Assembly: GCA_000514715.1 (NCBI GenBank)
Contig: AZWL01000025.1
Location: forward strand, 21,547 to 85,546
Direction: 5' to 3'
Source of the DNA: Streptomyces sp. CNH099
GTDB taxonomy: Bacteria; Actinomycetota; Actinomycetes; Streptomycetales; Streptomycetaceae
DNA length: 64,000 nucleotides
Part shown: piece by piece, positions 31,751 to 39,701 of the stretch
How positions within the stretch are numbered: position 1 is the first letter of the stretch
Layout: every line of letters starts with the position of its first letter
The notes under the pieces: generated by a model
Database searches by the model: none
What the model saw: only the letters and a program-made list of their open reading frames with translations
What the model was told of the DNA's origin: nothing
Position numbers and translations under genes: made by a program

Positions 31751-32734
31751 TCAGGCGTCCGCCCCGTAGCGGGCGGCCACCGCGCCGTACGCCTCCTTCT
31801 TCTCCCACCGCTCCGTCTCGCCCTCCGCGAACCGGACCACGCCGAAGCCGGCCATGTCCAGGTCGTGCCGCGGGTCGTCCGGGGCGTGCGGGAAGTCCCG
31901 CATGGCGAAGGTGAAGACGAAGCAGCCGTGGATGCCGTGCTCGGCGTACAGGTCGATGAGTTCGGTCAGGTACGCCGCCTGGGTGCCCTCGTCGCGCACG
32001 TGCCCCTTGCGCACCTTCGGCTTGTCCGCGAACCACTGCACGATCCTGAACGACCCCGGTCCGCGCCGTTCCGCGCCCACGTGCGCCCCGCAGCCGAACT
32101 CGGTGACGACCAGCGGCTTGCCCTGCTCCTCCGCCGTGCGCCGCCGGGCGTCGAGGCCGCGCTCGTAGGCGGCCGTGTCGGTGCCCATGCGGTAGTAGTT
32201 GACGCCGACGACGTCGAAATCGGTCCAGTCGACGTCCTCCCAGTAGCCCGCCCCGTAGGTGATCGGGCCGTCGAAGACGCCGCGCGCGGTCGCGAGGGCG
32301 TCGGCGAGGAGCGGGCGGAGCTTGCGGGTGATCCGGCGGTCGAAGAACCGCCGCCAGCGCACCAGCACCTGCAACCGCACGAACACCCGCGGCCCCGGCA
32401 GCATGCCGCGCTGGGTGAGGGAGAACTCGGTGCCCACGAGCAGCGTCACCCGCCCCGGGTACGCGGCCCGCAGCTTCTCGGCGGCGGCGCCCGTCTCGGC
32501 GAGGTGGGCGTGCAGTTCGGCGCGGGGGCGGTCGGCCAGGTAGGGGCGCACGTAGACGTCGAGCCCGGCCTCCAGCGCGATCCGCGCGGCCTCCGTCTGC
32601 GCGGCCACGTCGGTGCCGATGAGCATGACGGTGGTGCAGTGCAGCTCGTCGCGGATGGCGCGCATGTCGGCGCGTACGGTGTCGGCACCGGTCTCGCCCG
32701 TGACGTACGAGATGCCTCTGACGGTCAGGCTCAT
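31751..32734 (-). CDS. TIM-barrel glycoside-hydrolase-like protein
   Basis: 327 residues. It begins SLTVRGISYVTG and alternates beta strands and helices in TIM-barrel fashion. Two candidate catalytic glutamates lie at strand ends: LLVGTEFSLTQRG (strand 4 position) and LVVTEFGCGAH (strand 7 position), the arrangement of clan GH-A retaining hydrolases. FDVVGVNYYRMGT and GIHGCFVFTFAMRDFPH fit strands 6 and 8. There is no signal peptide, so the substrate would be cytosolic or the protein is non-enzymatic. ATG 32743 two codons upstream is an alternative start. Confidence 0.7.
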   Translation of the reverse strand: MSLTVRGISYVTGETGADTVRADMRAIRDELHCTTVMLIGTDVAAQTEAARIALEAGLDVYVRPYLADRPRAELHAHLAETGAAAEKLRAAYPGRVTLLVGTEFSLTQRGMLPGPRVFVRLQVLVRWRRFFDRRITRKLRPLLADALATARGVFDGPITYGAGYWEDVDWTDFDVVGVNYYRMGTDTAAYERGLDARRRTAEEQGKPLVVTEFGCGAHVGAERRGPGSFRIVQWFADKPKVRKGHVRDEGTQAAYLTELIDLYAEHGIHGCFVFTFAMRDFPHAPDDPRHDLDMAGFGVVRFAEGETERWEKKEAYGAVAARYGADA

Positions 32735-33000
32735 GCCGACCATGGTGGCGCACGCCGAAGGCCGCGTTGTCACCGAGGCCGATATCCGGACGGGGCGCCC
32801 GCGCAGAGGTCCAGCAGAGGTCCAGTGGGGTGGAAGTGGCCACGGACCGGAGCGGGTGCGGGCCCGTAGCGTACGTGGACGGTCGCCGGCCGGCGACCGC
32901 GTCGCCGCAGGTCGCAGCGGGGTTGCCCGCGCGCCGCCGCCGTCCGCCCGCCGCCGTCCGTCCGCCCGCCGCGCTTTCGCCGTACGACAAGGAGGCCCCC

Positions 33001-34404
33001 GTGCACCCCGCCCTCGCCGCCGACCTCGACCGCTTCGACCAGCTCCTCGACGCCGCCCGCGCCCGCGCCGGCGCCGCGCTCCGCGGGCTCGCCGAGCGCC
33101 CGGTCGCCGCCCCCGCGCCGGGCGCGCCCGGTCCGTACGAGCCGCTGCCCGAGCGCGGCCGCGGCGGCGCCGCCGCGCTCGCGCGCTTCGGGGAGCGCTG
33201 GGAGCCGGGCTTCTCAGGCAGCGCGGGGCCGCGCTACCTCGGGTTCGTGACCGGCGGCGCGACGCCGGCGGCCGTGGCGGGCGACTGGCTGGTGGGCGCG
33301 TACGACCAGAACGCGGCGGCCGGCGGCGACTCCGCGGCCACCGACCTGGAGCGGGAGACGGTGGGCTGGCTGCGGGAGCTGTTCGGGCTGGGGCCGGAGC
33401 ACACGGGCGCGTTCGTGTCCGGGGCGACCATGTCGAACGTCGCGGGTCTTGCCGTGGCCCGGGAGTGGCTGGGCGAGCGGCTCGGCGTCTCGGTCGCGGA
33501 CGCCGGGGCCGGGGCGCTGGGCGAGGTCACGGTCCTGTCGGGGGCGGCGCACTCCAGCGTCTCCAAGGCGCTGTCGCTCCTCGGGCTCGGCCGCGACGCG
33601 CTGCGCGAGGTGCCGCTGCTGCCCGGGCGGGAGGCGGTGGACGTCGACGCGCTGGCCGACGCGCTGGCGGAGCTGGGCGGCCGGCCGGCGGTCGTCGTGG
33701 CGAACAGCGGCACGGTCAACACCGTCGACTTCGACGACCTGCGGGCCGTCGCGGCGCTGCGCGGGCGGTTCCCGTTCTGGCTGCACGTGGACGCCGCGTT
33801 CGGCGCGTTCGCGGCGCTGTCGCCGGCGCACGCGCACCTGGTGGCCGGGCTGGACGCGGCCGACTCGGTCTGCGTGGACCTGCACAAGTGGCTCAACGTC
33901 CCGTACGACGCGGCCGTGCAGTTCACCCGCCGGCAGGACCTGCAGCTGCGGGTCTTCCGCAACACCGCCGCGTACCTGGCGCAGCCGGGCGACGACCCGG
34001 ACTTCGTCCACCTGACGCCGGAGAACTCCCGCCGGCTGCGCGCCCTGCCGGCGTGGCTGACGCTGGCGGCGTACGGGCGCGAGGGCCACCGGGAGGTGGT
34101 GGAGCGGAACGTCGCGCTGGCGCGGCGGTTCGGCGAGCGGCTGGAGAGCGCGGCGGGCGGCGCGCTGCGGCTGCTGGCGCCGGTGCGGCTGAACGTCGTG
34201 TGCTTCACGCTGGCGGCGGAGCCGACGCGGGAGCGGGTGGCCGCGGTGGCGGCGGCGGCCGCGGCCGGCGGGGAGGTGGTCGTGACGCCGACGGTGTACG
34301 GGGGGACGCACGGGCTGCGGGCGGCGTTCAGCAACTGGCGGACGGGGCCGGAGGACGTGGACCGGGCGGTGGACGCGCTGGTGGCGGCGGCGCGGGGGGT
34401 GTAG
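33001..34404 (+). CDS. PLP-dependent group II decarboxylase
   Basis: 467 residues from GTG 33001 with a perfect AAGGAGG 5 nt upstream. Landmarks of the aromatic-amino-acid/glutamate decarboxylase family: PRYLGFVTGGATPAA, GAFVSGATMSNVAGLAVA (phosphate-binding region), VVVANSGTVNTVDFDD, WLHVDAAFGAF (Asp contacting the pyridine nitrogen) and DLHKWLNVPYD (Schiff-base lysine). The substrate is probably an aromatic amino acid or diaminobutyrate-like compound. It is monocistronic with no partner genes. The 266-nt upstream gap holds nothing else I can support. Confidence 0.92.
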   Translation: MHPALAADLDRFDQLLDAARARAGAALRGLAERPVAAPAPGAPGPYEPLPERGRGGAAALARFGERWEPGFSGSAGPRYLGFVTGGATPAAVAGDWLVGAYDQNAAAGGDSAATDLERETVGWLRELFGLGPEHTGAFVSGATMSNVAGLAVAREWLGERLGVSVADAGAGALGEVTVLSGAAHSSVSKALSLLGLGRDALREVPLLPGREAVDVDALADALAELGGRPAVVVANSGTVNTVDFDDLRAVAALRGRFPFWLHVDAAFGAFAALSPAHAHLVAGLDAADSVCVDLHKWLNVPYDAAVQFTRRQDLQLRVFRNTAAYLAQPGDDPDFVHLTPENSRRLRALPAWLTLAAYGREGHREVVERNVALARRFGERLESAAGGALRLLAPVRLNVVCFTLAAEPTRERVAAVAAAAAAGGEVVVTPTVYGGTHGLRAAFSNWRTGPEDVDRAVDALVAAARGV

Positions 34405-34537
34405 CGGGCGGTGCGGGTACGCGGCCGGGGGGTGGCCCGTAGGACCGGCGTGCGGCACCCGAGACGCGGGGGCGGCGGTGGCGGGGCGGACGTCCGCACG
34501 GCCGGCGCGCGCACGGTGCCCGAGCCGTCCGGCTCCC

Positions 34538-35299
34538 TCACCCCGTCGCCGCGCCCACCTCCACCGTCGTCCCCGGCCGCGCCACCCCCACCTCGCCGCC
34601 GAACCCCCGGCGCGCCGCGGAGACCGCCGCGTGCGCGTCGCCGCCCGGCCACAGGTGCGTCAGCAGCAGCCGCCCGGTCCCGGCGCGCGCCGCGTGCCCG
34701 CCCGCCTGCCGCGCGCTGGACAGGTACGGGGCGTCCTCGGCGGGCACCTCCTCCGGGTACGTGGCCTCCGCGAGGAACAGGTCCGCCGCGTCCGCGAGTT
34801 CGGCGAGCGCCGGGCTGGGGCCGGTGTCGCCGGTGTACGCGAGGACGCGGCCGGCCGTGGTCAGCCGCAGCCCGGCGTTGGGGACGTGGTGCGGCAGCTC
34901 CCGGGTGCCGACGCGGAACGGGCCGGAGGTGAACTCCGGCTCCGTCGCCGGGTCGAAGGCGCGCAGCTCGTACGCGCCCCGCAGCATCCCCGGGCGGTCC
35001 AGCGCCAGCACCGCGTCCAGCGCACCGGCGGGGGCGTACAGCGGCAGCGGCGGCGCCGGCGCGTCGGCCAGCGCGCGGGCGCGCAGCAGGGGGTTGAGGT
35101 CGGCGCAGTGGTCGGGGTGCCCGTGGGTGACGACGACGGCGTCGACGTCGCCGGGGCGCAGGTGCCGGAGCAGCCGCGGCATGACCGCGTACCCGGGGTC
35201 GAGCAGCAGCCGGTGGCCGTCGTGCTCGACGAGGTAGCCGCTGCAGGCGGCGTCCGCGGTGGGCCATGCCCCGCAGCCGCCGAGCACGGTGAGCTTCAT
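34538..35299 (-). CDS. MBL-fold metallo-hydrolase (RNase Z-like)
   Basis: 253 residues from ATG 35299. It begins MKLTVLGGCGAWP and has the metal motif VVVTHGHPDHCADL (HxHxDH), then ELPHHVPNAGLRL, VLAYTGDTGPS (bridging Asp) and LLLTHLWPGGD (last His). This is the small RNase Z/phosphodiesterase-like subgroup common in actinobacteria; the substrate is not known. Cytosolic, with two metal ions. It is convergent with the decarboxylase gene. Confidence 0.92.
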   Translation of the reverse strand: MKLTVLGGCGAWPTADAACSGYLVEHDGHRLLLDPGYAVMPRLLRHLRPGDVDAVVVTHGHPDHCADLNPLLRARALADAPAPPLPLYAPAGALDAVLALDRPGMLRGAYELRAFDPATEPEFTSGPFRVGTRELPHHVPNAGLRLTTAGRVLAYTGDTGPSPALAELADAADLFLAEATYPEEVPAEDAPYLSSARQAGGHAARAGTGRLLLTHLWPGGDAHAAVSAARRGFGGEVGVARPGTTVEVGAATG

Positions 35300-35381
35300 G
35301 TGGTTCCTCCGGTGCGGACGGGGACGCCGTCGCCCCCGTCCGCCACCGTAGCGACCGGGCACGCCGCCGGCCCGGCCGGCC

Positions 35382-35588
35382 TCACCAGGCGATGTGCACG
35401 AGGAACCAGCCGGCGAAGCCCACCCAGACCGCGACGAAGACCGCCTTGCCCACCGGGGTGCGCACCCGGAACCACGCCCGGGTCCGCTCCGAGAGGGTGT
35501 CGCCCTCCTTCGGGGTCCGCAGCGCGACGATCTCCACCACGGCGCCGAGGGCGAGCAGCCCGCCCCAGATCCAGTCGGCCCCGCTCAC
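35382..35588 (-). CDS. Small two-helix membrane protein (holin-like candidate)
   Basis: 68 residues from GTG 35588, which overlaps the stop of the next upstream gene (GTGA). Two hydrophobic helices (about 5-22 and 46-66) flank a charged loop (TPKEGDTLSERTRAWFRVR). Its coupling to another small membrane protein, and a divergent GH25 muramidase, resembles actinophage lysis modules, where one or two tiny membrane proteins release the endolysin. Role inferred from context only. Confidence 0.6.
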   Translation of the reverse strand: MSGADWIWGGLLALGAVVEIVALRTPKEGDTLSERTRAWFRVRTPVGKAVFVAVWVGFAGWFLVHIAW

Positions 35589-35914
35589 GCGGGCCGCCCC
35601 TCGGCGGCGTCGGGCGGCGGAGCGGCCGACGCGGCAGGCACAGCCCGGGCCGCGTCCGCCCGCGCCGGGTACTCGGGCGGCCGGGCCCAGCCCAGCAGCA
35701 CGCCGGCGACGAGCCGCAGCGGCTTCCACTCCTGCCTGGCCGCCCACTCCTCCAGCGCCCGGAACACCGCATAGTAGACGGCGGTGACGAGCGCGGTGAC
35801 CCCCGCGGTCACGGTCGTGGAGTCGGCGTCCACGCCGAATGCGCCGGCCGCGGTGACCACCCAGCCGACGAACAGCGGGACCAGGGTGCGTAACACAGAG
35901 ATGTAGAGATTCAC
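35585..35914 (-). CDS. Small membrane protein of phage-lysis type (holin-like candidate)
   Basis: 109 residues. N-terminal helix LRTLVPLFVGWVVTAAGAFG, second helix STTVTAGVTALVTAVYYAVF, then EEWAARQEWKPLRLVAGVLLGW and a Pro/Ala-rich polar tail. Proteins with this pattern sit beside lysins in actinophages. It is translationally coupled to the 68-residue membrane protein. Upstream (35915-36152) is a 238-nt divergent region leading to the GH25 gene; I see no phage structural genes. Confidence 0.65.
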   Translation of the reverse strand: MNLYISVLRTLVPLFVGWVVTAAGAFGVDADSTTVTAGVTALVTAVYYAVFRALEEWAARQEWKPLRLVAGVLLGWARPPEYPARADAARAVPAASAAPPPDAAEGRPA

Positions 35915-36152
35915 GGTCAGATCCCCCGATCTGCGGCCACCCGGGTAAAGCGGCCTTCTCGACCGTGAGATGCCCGCACAACGGTCCCCCGAACCACCAC
36001 CTGAACCCCCTGTTCCGGATCAACTCCCCGGGCGTGCAAGATTCCACGGCGGTGCTTGCGCGGCGCCCGCATCGGGGATGAGGAGGGAGACGCAGGGAAA
36101 AGCACGAGGGATTCGGCCACCATCCCGTCCCACCCCCCACGCGAAGGGACGA

Positions 36153-36827
36153 ATGATGACCATCAAGGGCATCGACGTCAGTTCACACCAGTCCAGCAAC
36201 TACCCCACGCGAGGCATGAACTTCGTCTTCGTCAAGGCGTCGGAAGGCCGCAGCTACGTCAACCCCAAGCAGGGCGCCCAGGCCGCGCACGGCCGCGAGG
36301 CGGGCCTGGTGCTGGGCTTCTACCACTTCCTGTGGCCCGGCAACATCACGGCCCAGGCCAGGTACTTCGTACAGAAGGCGAAGGAGAAGCCGGGCGACAT
36401 GCTCGCCTGCGACTGGGAACACACGAGCGAGGGCACCGCCGCGAGCAACAAGGAGAAGGACGCCTTCATCCGCGAGGTGAAACGGCTCAGGCCGCGCCAC
36501 AAGGTACTGCTCTACTGCAACCGCGACTTCTGGCTCAACCGCGACACCACCAGCTACGCCGGCGACGGCCTGTGGATCGCCCAGTACAACGGCAACCCGG
36601 GCCGCCCGGACATCCAGGCGAAGTGGCGCTTCCACCAGTACACGTCGTCGCCGATCGACACGAACATCGGCAAATTCGGCTCGCGGGCGGCGCTGCGGTC
36701 GTGGGCGCGGGAGAGGTTCGACGCGAAGCTCACGGAGGCGGAGGCGGTAGCGGCCGCGGAGGCCGAACACCCGCCCGCGACCGAGGACGGGGGCGGGAGC
36801 GGGGCCGAGGAGCCGATATCCACCTGA
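36153..36827 (+). CDS. GH25 muramidase (lysozyme-like, endolysin type)
   Basis: 224 residues from ATG 36153 (AAGGGACG upstream). The fold is GH25: KGIDVSSHQSSNYP (catalytic-site Asp8), FVFVKASEGRSYVNP, GFYHFLWPGN, the DxE pair MLACDWEH (Asp87, Glu89) and LWIAQYNG near the end. It should cleave the MurNAc-GlcNAc bond of peptidoglycan. There is no signal peptide, as in phage endolysins that exit through holin pores, and the two divergent membrane proteins fit that picture. The C-terminus is an acidic tail without a binding domain. Confidence 0.9.
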   Translation: MMTIKGIDVSSHQSSNYPTRGMNFVFVKASEGRSYVNPKQGAQAAHGREAGLVLGFYHFLWPGNITAQARYFVQKAKEKPGDMLACDWEHTSEGTAASNKEKDAFIREVKRLRPRHKVLLYCNRDFWLNRDTTSYAGDGLWIAQYNGNPGRPDIQAKWRFHQYTSSPIDTNIGKFGSRAALRSWARERFDAKLTEAEAVAAAEAEHPPATEDGGGSGAEEPIST

Positions 36828-36878
36828 CCGCGGTGCGGGGCGACGGGAGCGGTGGCAGACCGGCGGCGGCCGCAGAAC

Positions 36879-37736
36879 CTATTTCAGCCCGAGCACGAGG
36901 ACGAGAGCGCTGATCAGCACAGCGGCGGTGACGGTCTGCACGAGTCCGAGGAACTGCTGTGCGCCCTCGCGGCGGAGTGCTATGCGGATGAGTTCCCACG
37001 CGGTCGGGCGCAGGCCCTTCACGATGAAGAGGTCATGCCCGAGCGCGGAGACCACGCCGGCGGGAGACGACGGGTCGTCGGCCGGGCCGAGCCAGGACTT
37101 GGCCAACATCGCCTCGATGTCCGGGATCACTTCGCCTGCTCCGGCGTCACGTATGGCCTTCTTGCAGAAGGCGCAGAGGAAGGACGACAGGACTTTTTGG
37201 CGTGCGTCGCTCAAGGATTCGGTGAAGTCACAGGGACAGCCTTTGGTGCCCAGGTGCACGGACCGGCGCAGAACGGCTCCGCTGCCGACGGGGGAGACGG
37301 TGGTGATCGCCTCCCGGATGGTCAGGGTCAGCGCGAACTCCAGGACGGACGGCGGAGCCATCCACCGTTTCCAGTTTCCCAGTGCGATGACCGAGACGCC
37401 GCTGCTGCGCAGGGAGTAGAAGTTGTCGTTGAAACGGGCACCGGTGAGCACGACGATGTTCTCCGGCGGAGGCTCCTCGGCACCGAAGAGGGAGCCCTGG
37501 CCGCACGTGTATGCGATGAGCCGGTTCTTGAAGTGGGCGCAGTCCTCACGGACAGCGACCCGGTCGCACGTCGTACCGCCGGCCAGGTTCCGCAGGAACG
37601 GATCTTCCGGAGGCGGGGACAGGAACTCGAACTCGAAGCTGCTCTGGACGGTGTTCAACTGGAGGATGAGGTAACGAAGCGCGGCGTCGTTGACGCCGTC
37701 CAACCGGGAGACGAGCCCGATACGCCTGTACGCCAC
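36879..37736 (-). CDS. Membrane-anchored Cys-rich protein of unknown function
   Basis: 285 residues from GTG 37736 (GAGAGGG 6 nt upstream). It is not a family I recognise. The central part (about 93-140) has VVLTGARFNDNFYSLRSSGV and VIALGNWKRWMAPPSVLEF, like a Rossmann- or protease-type core. CPC (167-169) and CAFC (188-191) could bind a metal. A single C-terminal helix (about 262-283, LVQTVTAAVLISALVLVLGL) anchors it with the bulk in the cytoplasm. It diverges from a chloramphenicol-type efflux gene. The lower GC than its neighbours suggests acquisition. Confidence 0.7.
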   Translation of the reverse strand: MAYRRIGLVSRLDGVNDAALRYLILQLNTVQSSFEFEFLSPPPEDPFLRNLAGGTTCDRVAVREDCAHFKNRLIAYTCGQGSLFGAEEPPPENIVVLTGARFNDNFYSLRSSGVSVIALGNWKRWMAPPSVLEFALTLTIREAITTVSPVGSGAVLRRSVHLGTKGCPCDFTESLSDARQKVLSSFLCAFCKKAIRDAGAGEVIPDIEAMLAKSWLGPADDPSSPAGVVSALGHDLFIVKGLRPTAWELIRIALRREGAQQFLGLVQTVTAAVLISALVLVLGLK

Positions 37737-37858
37737 CGGCAGCCCTCTCGTCGAGTCAGTCCTCCGCGGGGGCGAAGCCGACGACCGCACCACACGCCGG
37801 AGAAGCCCCCACGACAGGTCATTGTGCCAAGCCGTGCGGTGCGGTGGGGGCTTGTCCG

Positions 37859-37889
37859 TTGACGCGCAAGGCCCCCGGCCTGTTAAGAT
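37859..37889 (+). promoter_or_regulatory. Promoter of the exporter leader
   Basis: TTGACG at 37859-37864 and TAAGAT at 37884-37889 with a 19-bp spacer. A start about 7 nt after the -10 falls on or at the ATG of the 15-residue leader peptide, making that message leaderless. Confidence 0.6.
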
Positions 37890-37895
37890 CACTGG

Positions 37896-37943
37896 ATGAG
37901 TTCTCCCGAAGCATCCAGGGTGGGGCTGTCGGTACGCCGGTAG
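37896..37943 (+). CDS. Leader peptide of exporter attenuator (15 residues)
   Basis: ATG at 37896 opens MSSPEASRVGLSVRR and ends with TAG at 37941. It begins at the predicted transcription start, so it is probably read as a leaderless message. Codons 4-6 contain CCGAAGCA (37906-37913), complementary to TGCTTCGG in the arm that hides the exporter ribosome site, so a ribosome stalled here could change the fold. A second short frame of 27 residues (ATG 37950 to TAG 38033) runs into the next hairpin arm. Regulatory role inferred from layout. Confidence 0.5.
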   Translation: MSSPEASRVGLSVRR

Positions 37944-38017
37944 CCCGAAATGCCACCCTTCTGCGATTCGCAGCACGCCTCTGCAGGCTGTGCTGAATTC
38001 GTTGAACTCTTCACGCA

Positions 38018-38071
38018 TCCGAAGCACCGGTAGTGCCGACCGAGACGGCCCCTCTCCCTCTGTGCTTCGGA
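38018..38071 (+). promoter_or_regulatory. Ribosome-site-sequestering hairpin (translational attenuator)
   Basis: TCCGAAGCAC (38018-38027) and GTGCTTCGGA (38062-38071) pair perfectly over 10 bp. The downstream arm covers the first bases of GGAAGG (38069-38074), the exporter's ribosome site. Upstream are further hairpins (CAGCACGCCT/AGGC-T-GTGCTG and GGGTGG/CCACCC). This is the layout of chloramphenicol-inducible attenuators: a drug-stalled ribosome on a leader opens the hairpin. Confidence 0.7.
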
Positions 38072-38081
38072 AGGCATTCTC

Positions 38082-39263
38082 GTGCCCCTTGTTCTGTACG
38101 TTCTTGCGCTCGCCGTCTTCGCGCAGGGCACCTCTGAGTTCGTTCTCGCCGGCCTGCTGCCGGACATCGCGGGTGACCTCGACATCTCGCTCGGTCAGGC
38201 GGGGCTGCTGACGTCGGCCTTCGCCATCGGCATGGCACTGGGCGCGCCGGTGATGGCCGCCGCCGGCCGGCGGCTCCCGCCCCGTTGGACGATGAGCGGC
38301 TTCCTCGCCCTGTTCACCGTGGCGCACATGGTCGGGGCCGTCGCCGGCAGCTTCGGCGTGCTGTTCGCCACGCGCGTCGTCTCGGCCCTGGCGAACGCCG
38401 GGTTCCTCGCGGTCGCGCTGTCGACCGTCACCCACATCGTCCCGCCCCGGATGCGCGGCCGCGCGCTGGCGGTCATCCTCGGCGGCACCACCCTCGCCCT
38501 CGTCGCCGGCGTACCGGCGGGGGCTCTCGTCGGTACCGCGCTGGGCTGGCGGGCGACCCTGTGGGCGATCGCCCTGGTCTCCCTGCCCGCCCTGGTCGCG
38601 GTGCTCACCGCGACCCCGACGCGTACGACACCGTCCGACCCGGCAGTCCCGGGGCGGTCCCTCGCCGACGAACTGCGCACGCTGCGGTCGGCGCCGGTCC
38701 GGGTGAACATCGTGCTGGCCGTGCTGGTCAACGCGGCGACGTTCTGCTCCTTCACCTACCTGGCCGCCGTCGCGGACGGCCCGGCGGGCGTCGACGACAC
38801 GGCGGTTCCACTGCTGCTGGGGGGCTTCGGAGCCGGCGCCTTCCTCGGCGTGACCACCGCCGGCCGGCTCGCAGACCGGAACTGGCCCCGAGTGATCGCG
38901 GTGTGCGGCCCGTTGCTCGTCCTCGGCTGGACGCTTCTGGCCGTCACGGTGGCGAGCGAGCCCGCGCTGTGGGTGCTGACACCCGTGCTCGGGGCACTCT
39001 CCTTTGCGCTCGGGAGCACCCTGATCGGCCGGATCATGGCGACGGCGACCGGCGCACCGGCCATGAGCGGGTCGTTCGCCACCGTCGCCATGAACCTCGG
39101 CGCGGTCGTCGGGCCCGTCGCCGGCGGCATCGCGATCGAGCTGACCGGCGTCCGCGGCCCCCTCGCCGCCAGCGCGGTCCTCGCCGCCCTCGCGGCCCTC
39201 CTCCGGCGCACCACGACGCGCACCACCGGGGACCGGACTCCGGTGCCGGGGCCCGTGGGCTGA
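38082..39263 (+). CDS. Cmx/CmrA-type MFS chloramphenicol efflux transporter
   Basis: 393 residues from GTG 38082 with GGAAGG 7 nt upstream. The N-terminus YVLALAVFAQGTSEFVLAGLLPDIA and TSAFAIGMALGAPVMAAAGRR are typical of the 12-helix DHA1 group containing Streptomyces Cml/CmlR and Rhodococcus CmrA. VVSALANAGFLAVALSTVT and TFCSFTYLAAVAD also match. It should export chloramphenicol or related phenicols by proton antiport. The attenuator-like leader upstream is consistent with drug-inducible translation. Confidence 0.9.
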   Translation: MPLVLYVLALAVFAQGTSEFVLAGLLPDIAGDLDISLGQAGLLTSAFAIGMALGAPVMAAAGRRLPPRWTMSGFLALFTVAHMVGAVAGSFGVLFATRVVSALANAGFLAVALSTVTHIVPPRMRGRALAVILGGTTLALVAGVPAGALVGTALGWRATLWAIALVSLPALVAVLTATPTRTTPSDPAVPGRSLADELRTLRSAPVRVNIVLAVLVNAATFCSFTYLAAVADGPAGVDDTAVPLLLGGFGAGAFLGVTTAGRLADRNWPRVIAVCGPLLVLGWTLLAVTVASEPALWVLTPVLGALSFALGSTLIGRIMATATGAPAMSGSFATVAMNLGAVVGPVAGGIAIELTGVRGPLAASAVLAALAALLRRTTTRTTGDRTPVPGPVG

Positions 39264-39440
39264 CCGCGTCGCGTCCACCGCGACCTCGTTGCCGACCGGC
39301 GGCTCCCGCTCGGCGATGACCGCCTGTAGCGGCTGCGGGCACGCGGGGTGCGGGGCGGCACGCGGTGGGATCGTCTGCGGAAGGGGAGTTGGGGCCGCCG
39401 TTCAGGATCGGCTCCGGTTTCGCTCCCGGTTGCCGTGCAC

Positions 39441-39472
39441 AGAGCCCCGCACCGGTTGCGGTGCGGGGCTCT
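39441..39472. terminator. Strong terminator stem-loop beside tRNA-Val
   Basis: AGAGCCCCGCACCG and CGGTGCGGGGCTCT form a perfect 14-bp stem with a 4-nt loop, 18 nt past the 3' end of the leftward tRNA gene. It could also stop rightward transcription from the exporter gene. Confidence 0.85.
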
Positions 39473-39490
39473 GGCGCTGGTCAGACTGGG

Positions 39491-39562
39491 TGGGCGCGGA
39501 CGGGTTCGAACCGCCGACATCTGCCTTGTAAGGGCAGCGCTCTACCGCTGAGCTACGCGCCC
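39491..39562 (-). tRNA. tRNA-Val (anticodon TAC)
   Basis: A 72-nt cloverleaf on the minus strand. The acceptor arm GGGCGCG pairs with CGCGCCC, the D arm is GCTC/GAGC, and the anticodon stem CTGCC/GGCAG encloses CTTACAA with anticodon TAC. The T arm is GGCGG-TTCGAAC-CCGTC. The discriminator is A and CCA is not encoded. A strong terminator follows. It is a possible integration target, but no integrase is nearby. Confidence 0.95.
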
Positions 39563-39701
39563 GGACGCGTGGACAGCGTACCGTGCCCCGCGGACGGTGC
39601 TCGACATCCGGGGGCACGGGGATCGTCACGGGCCGTGTGTTCGTTCGGCCCTGGTGGGAGAATGACACTCCAGGGGAGCGCACACCACGGAAAGGGGTCT
39701 C

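Noticed and set aside
30756..31769. 337-residue rightward frame antisense to the SGNH hydrolase
   Set aside because: No ribosome site and no domain; the opposite strand has SGNH blocks and a good start.
35382..37736. Prophage
   Set aside because: Holin-like and endolysin-like genes occur, but no integrase, capsid, tail, terminase or attachment sites are visible.
39491..39562. tRNA-Val as an integration (att) site
   Set aside because: No integrase nearby and no duplicated tRNA 3' end seen in the window.
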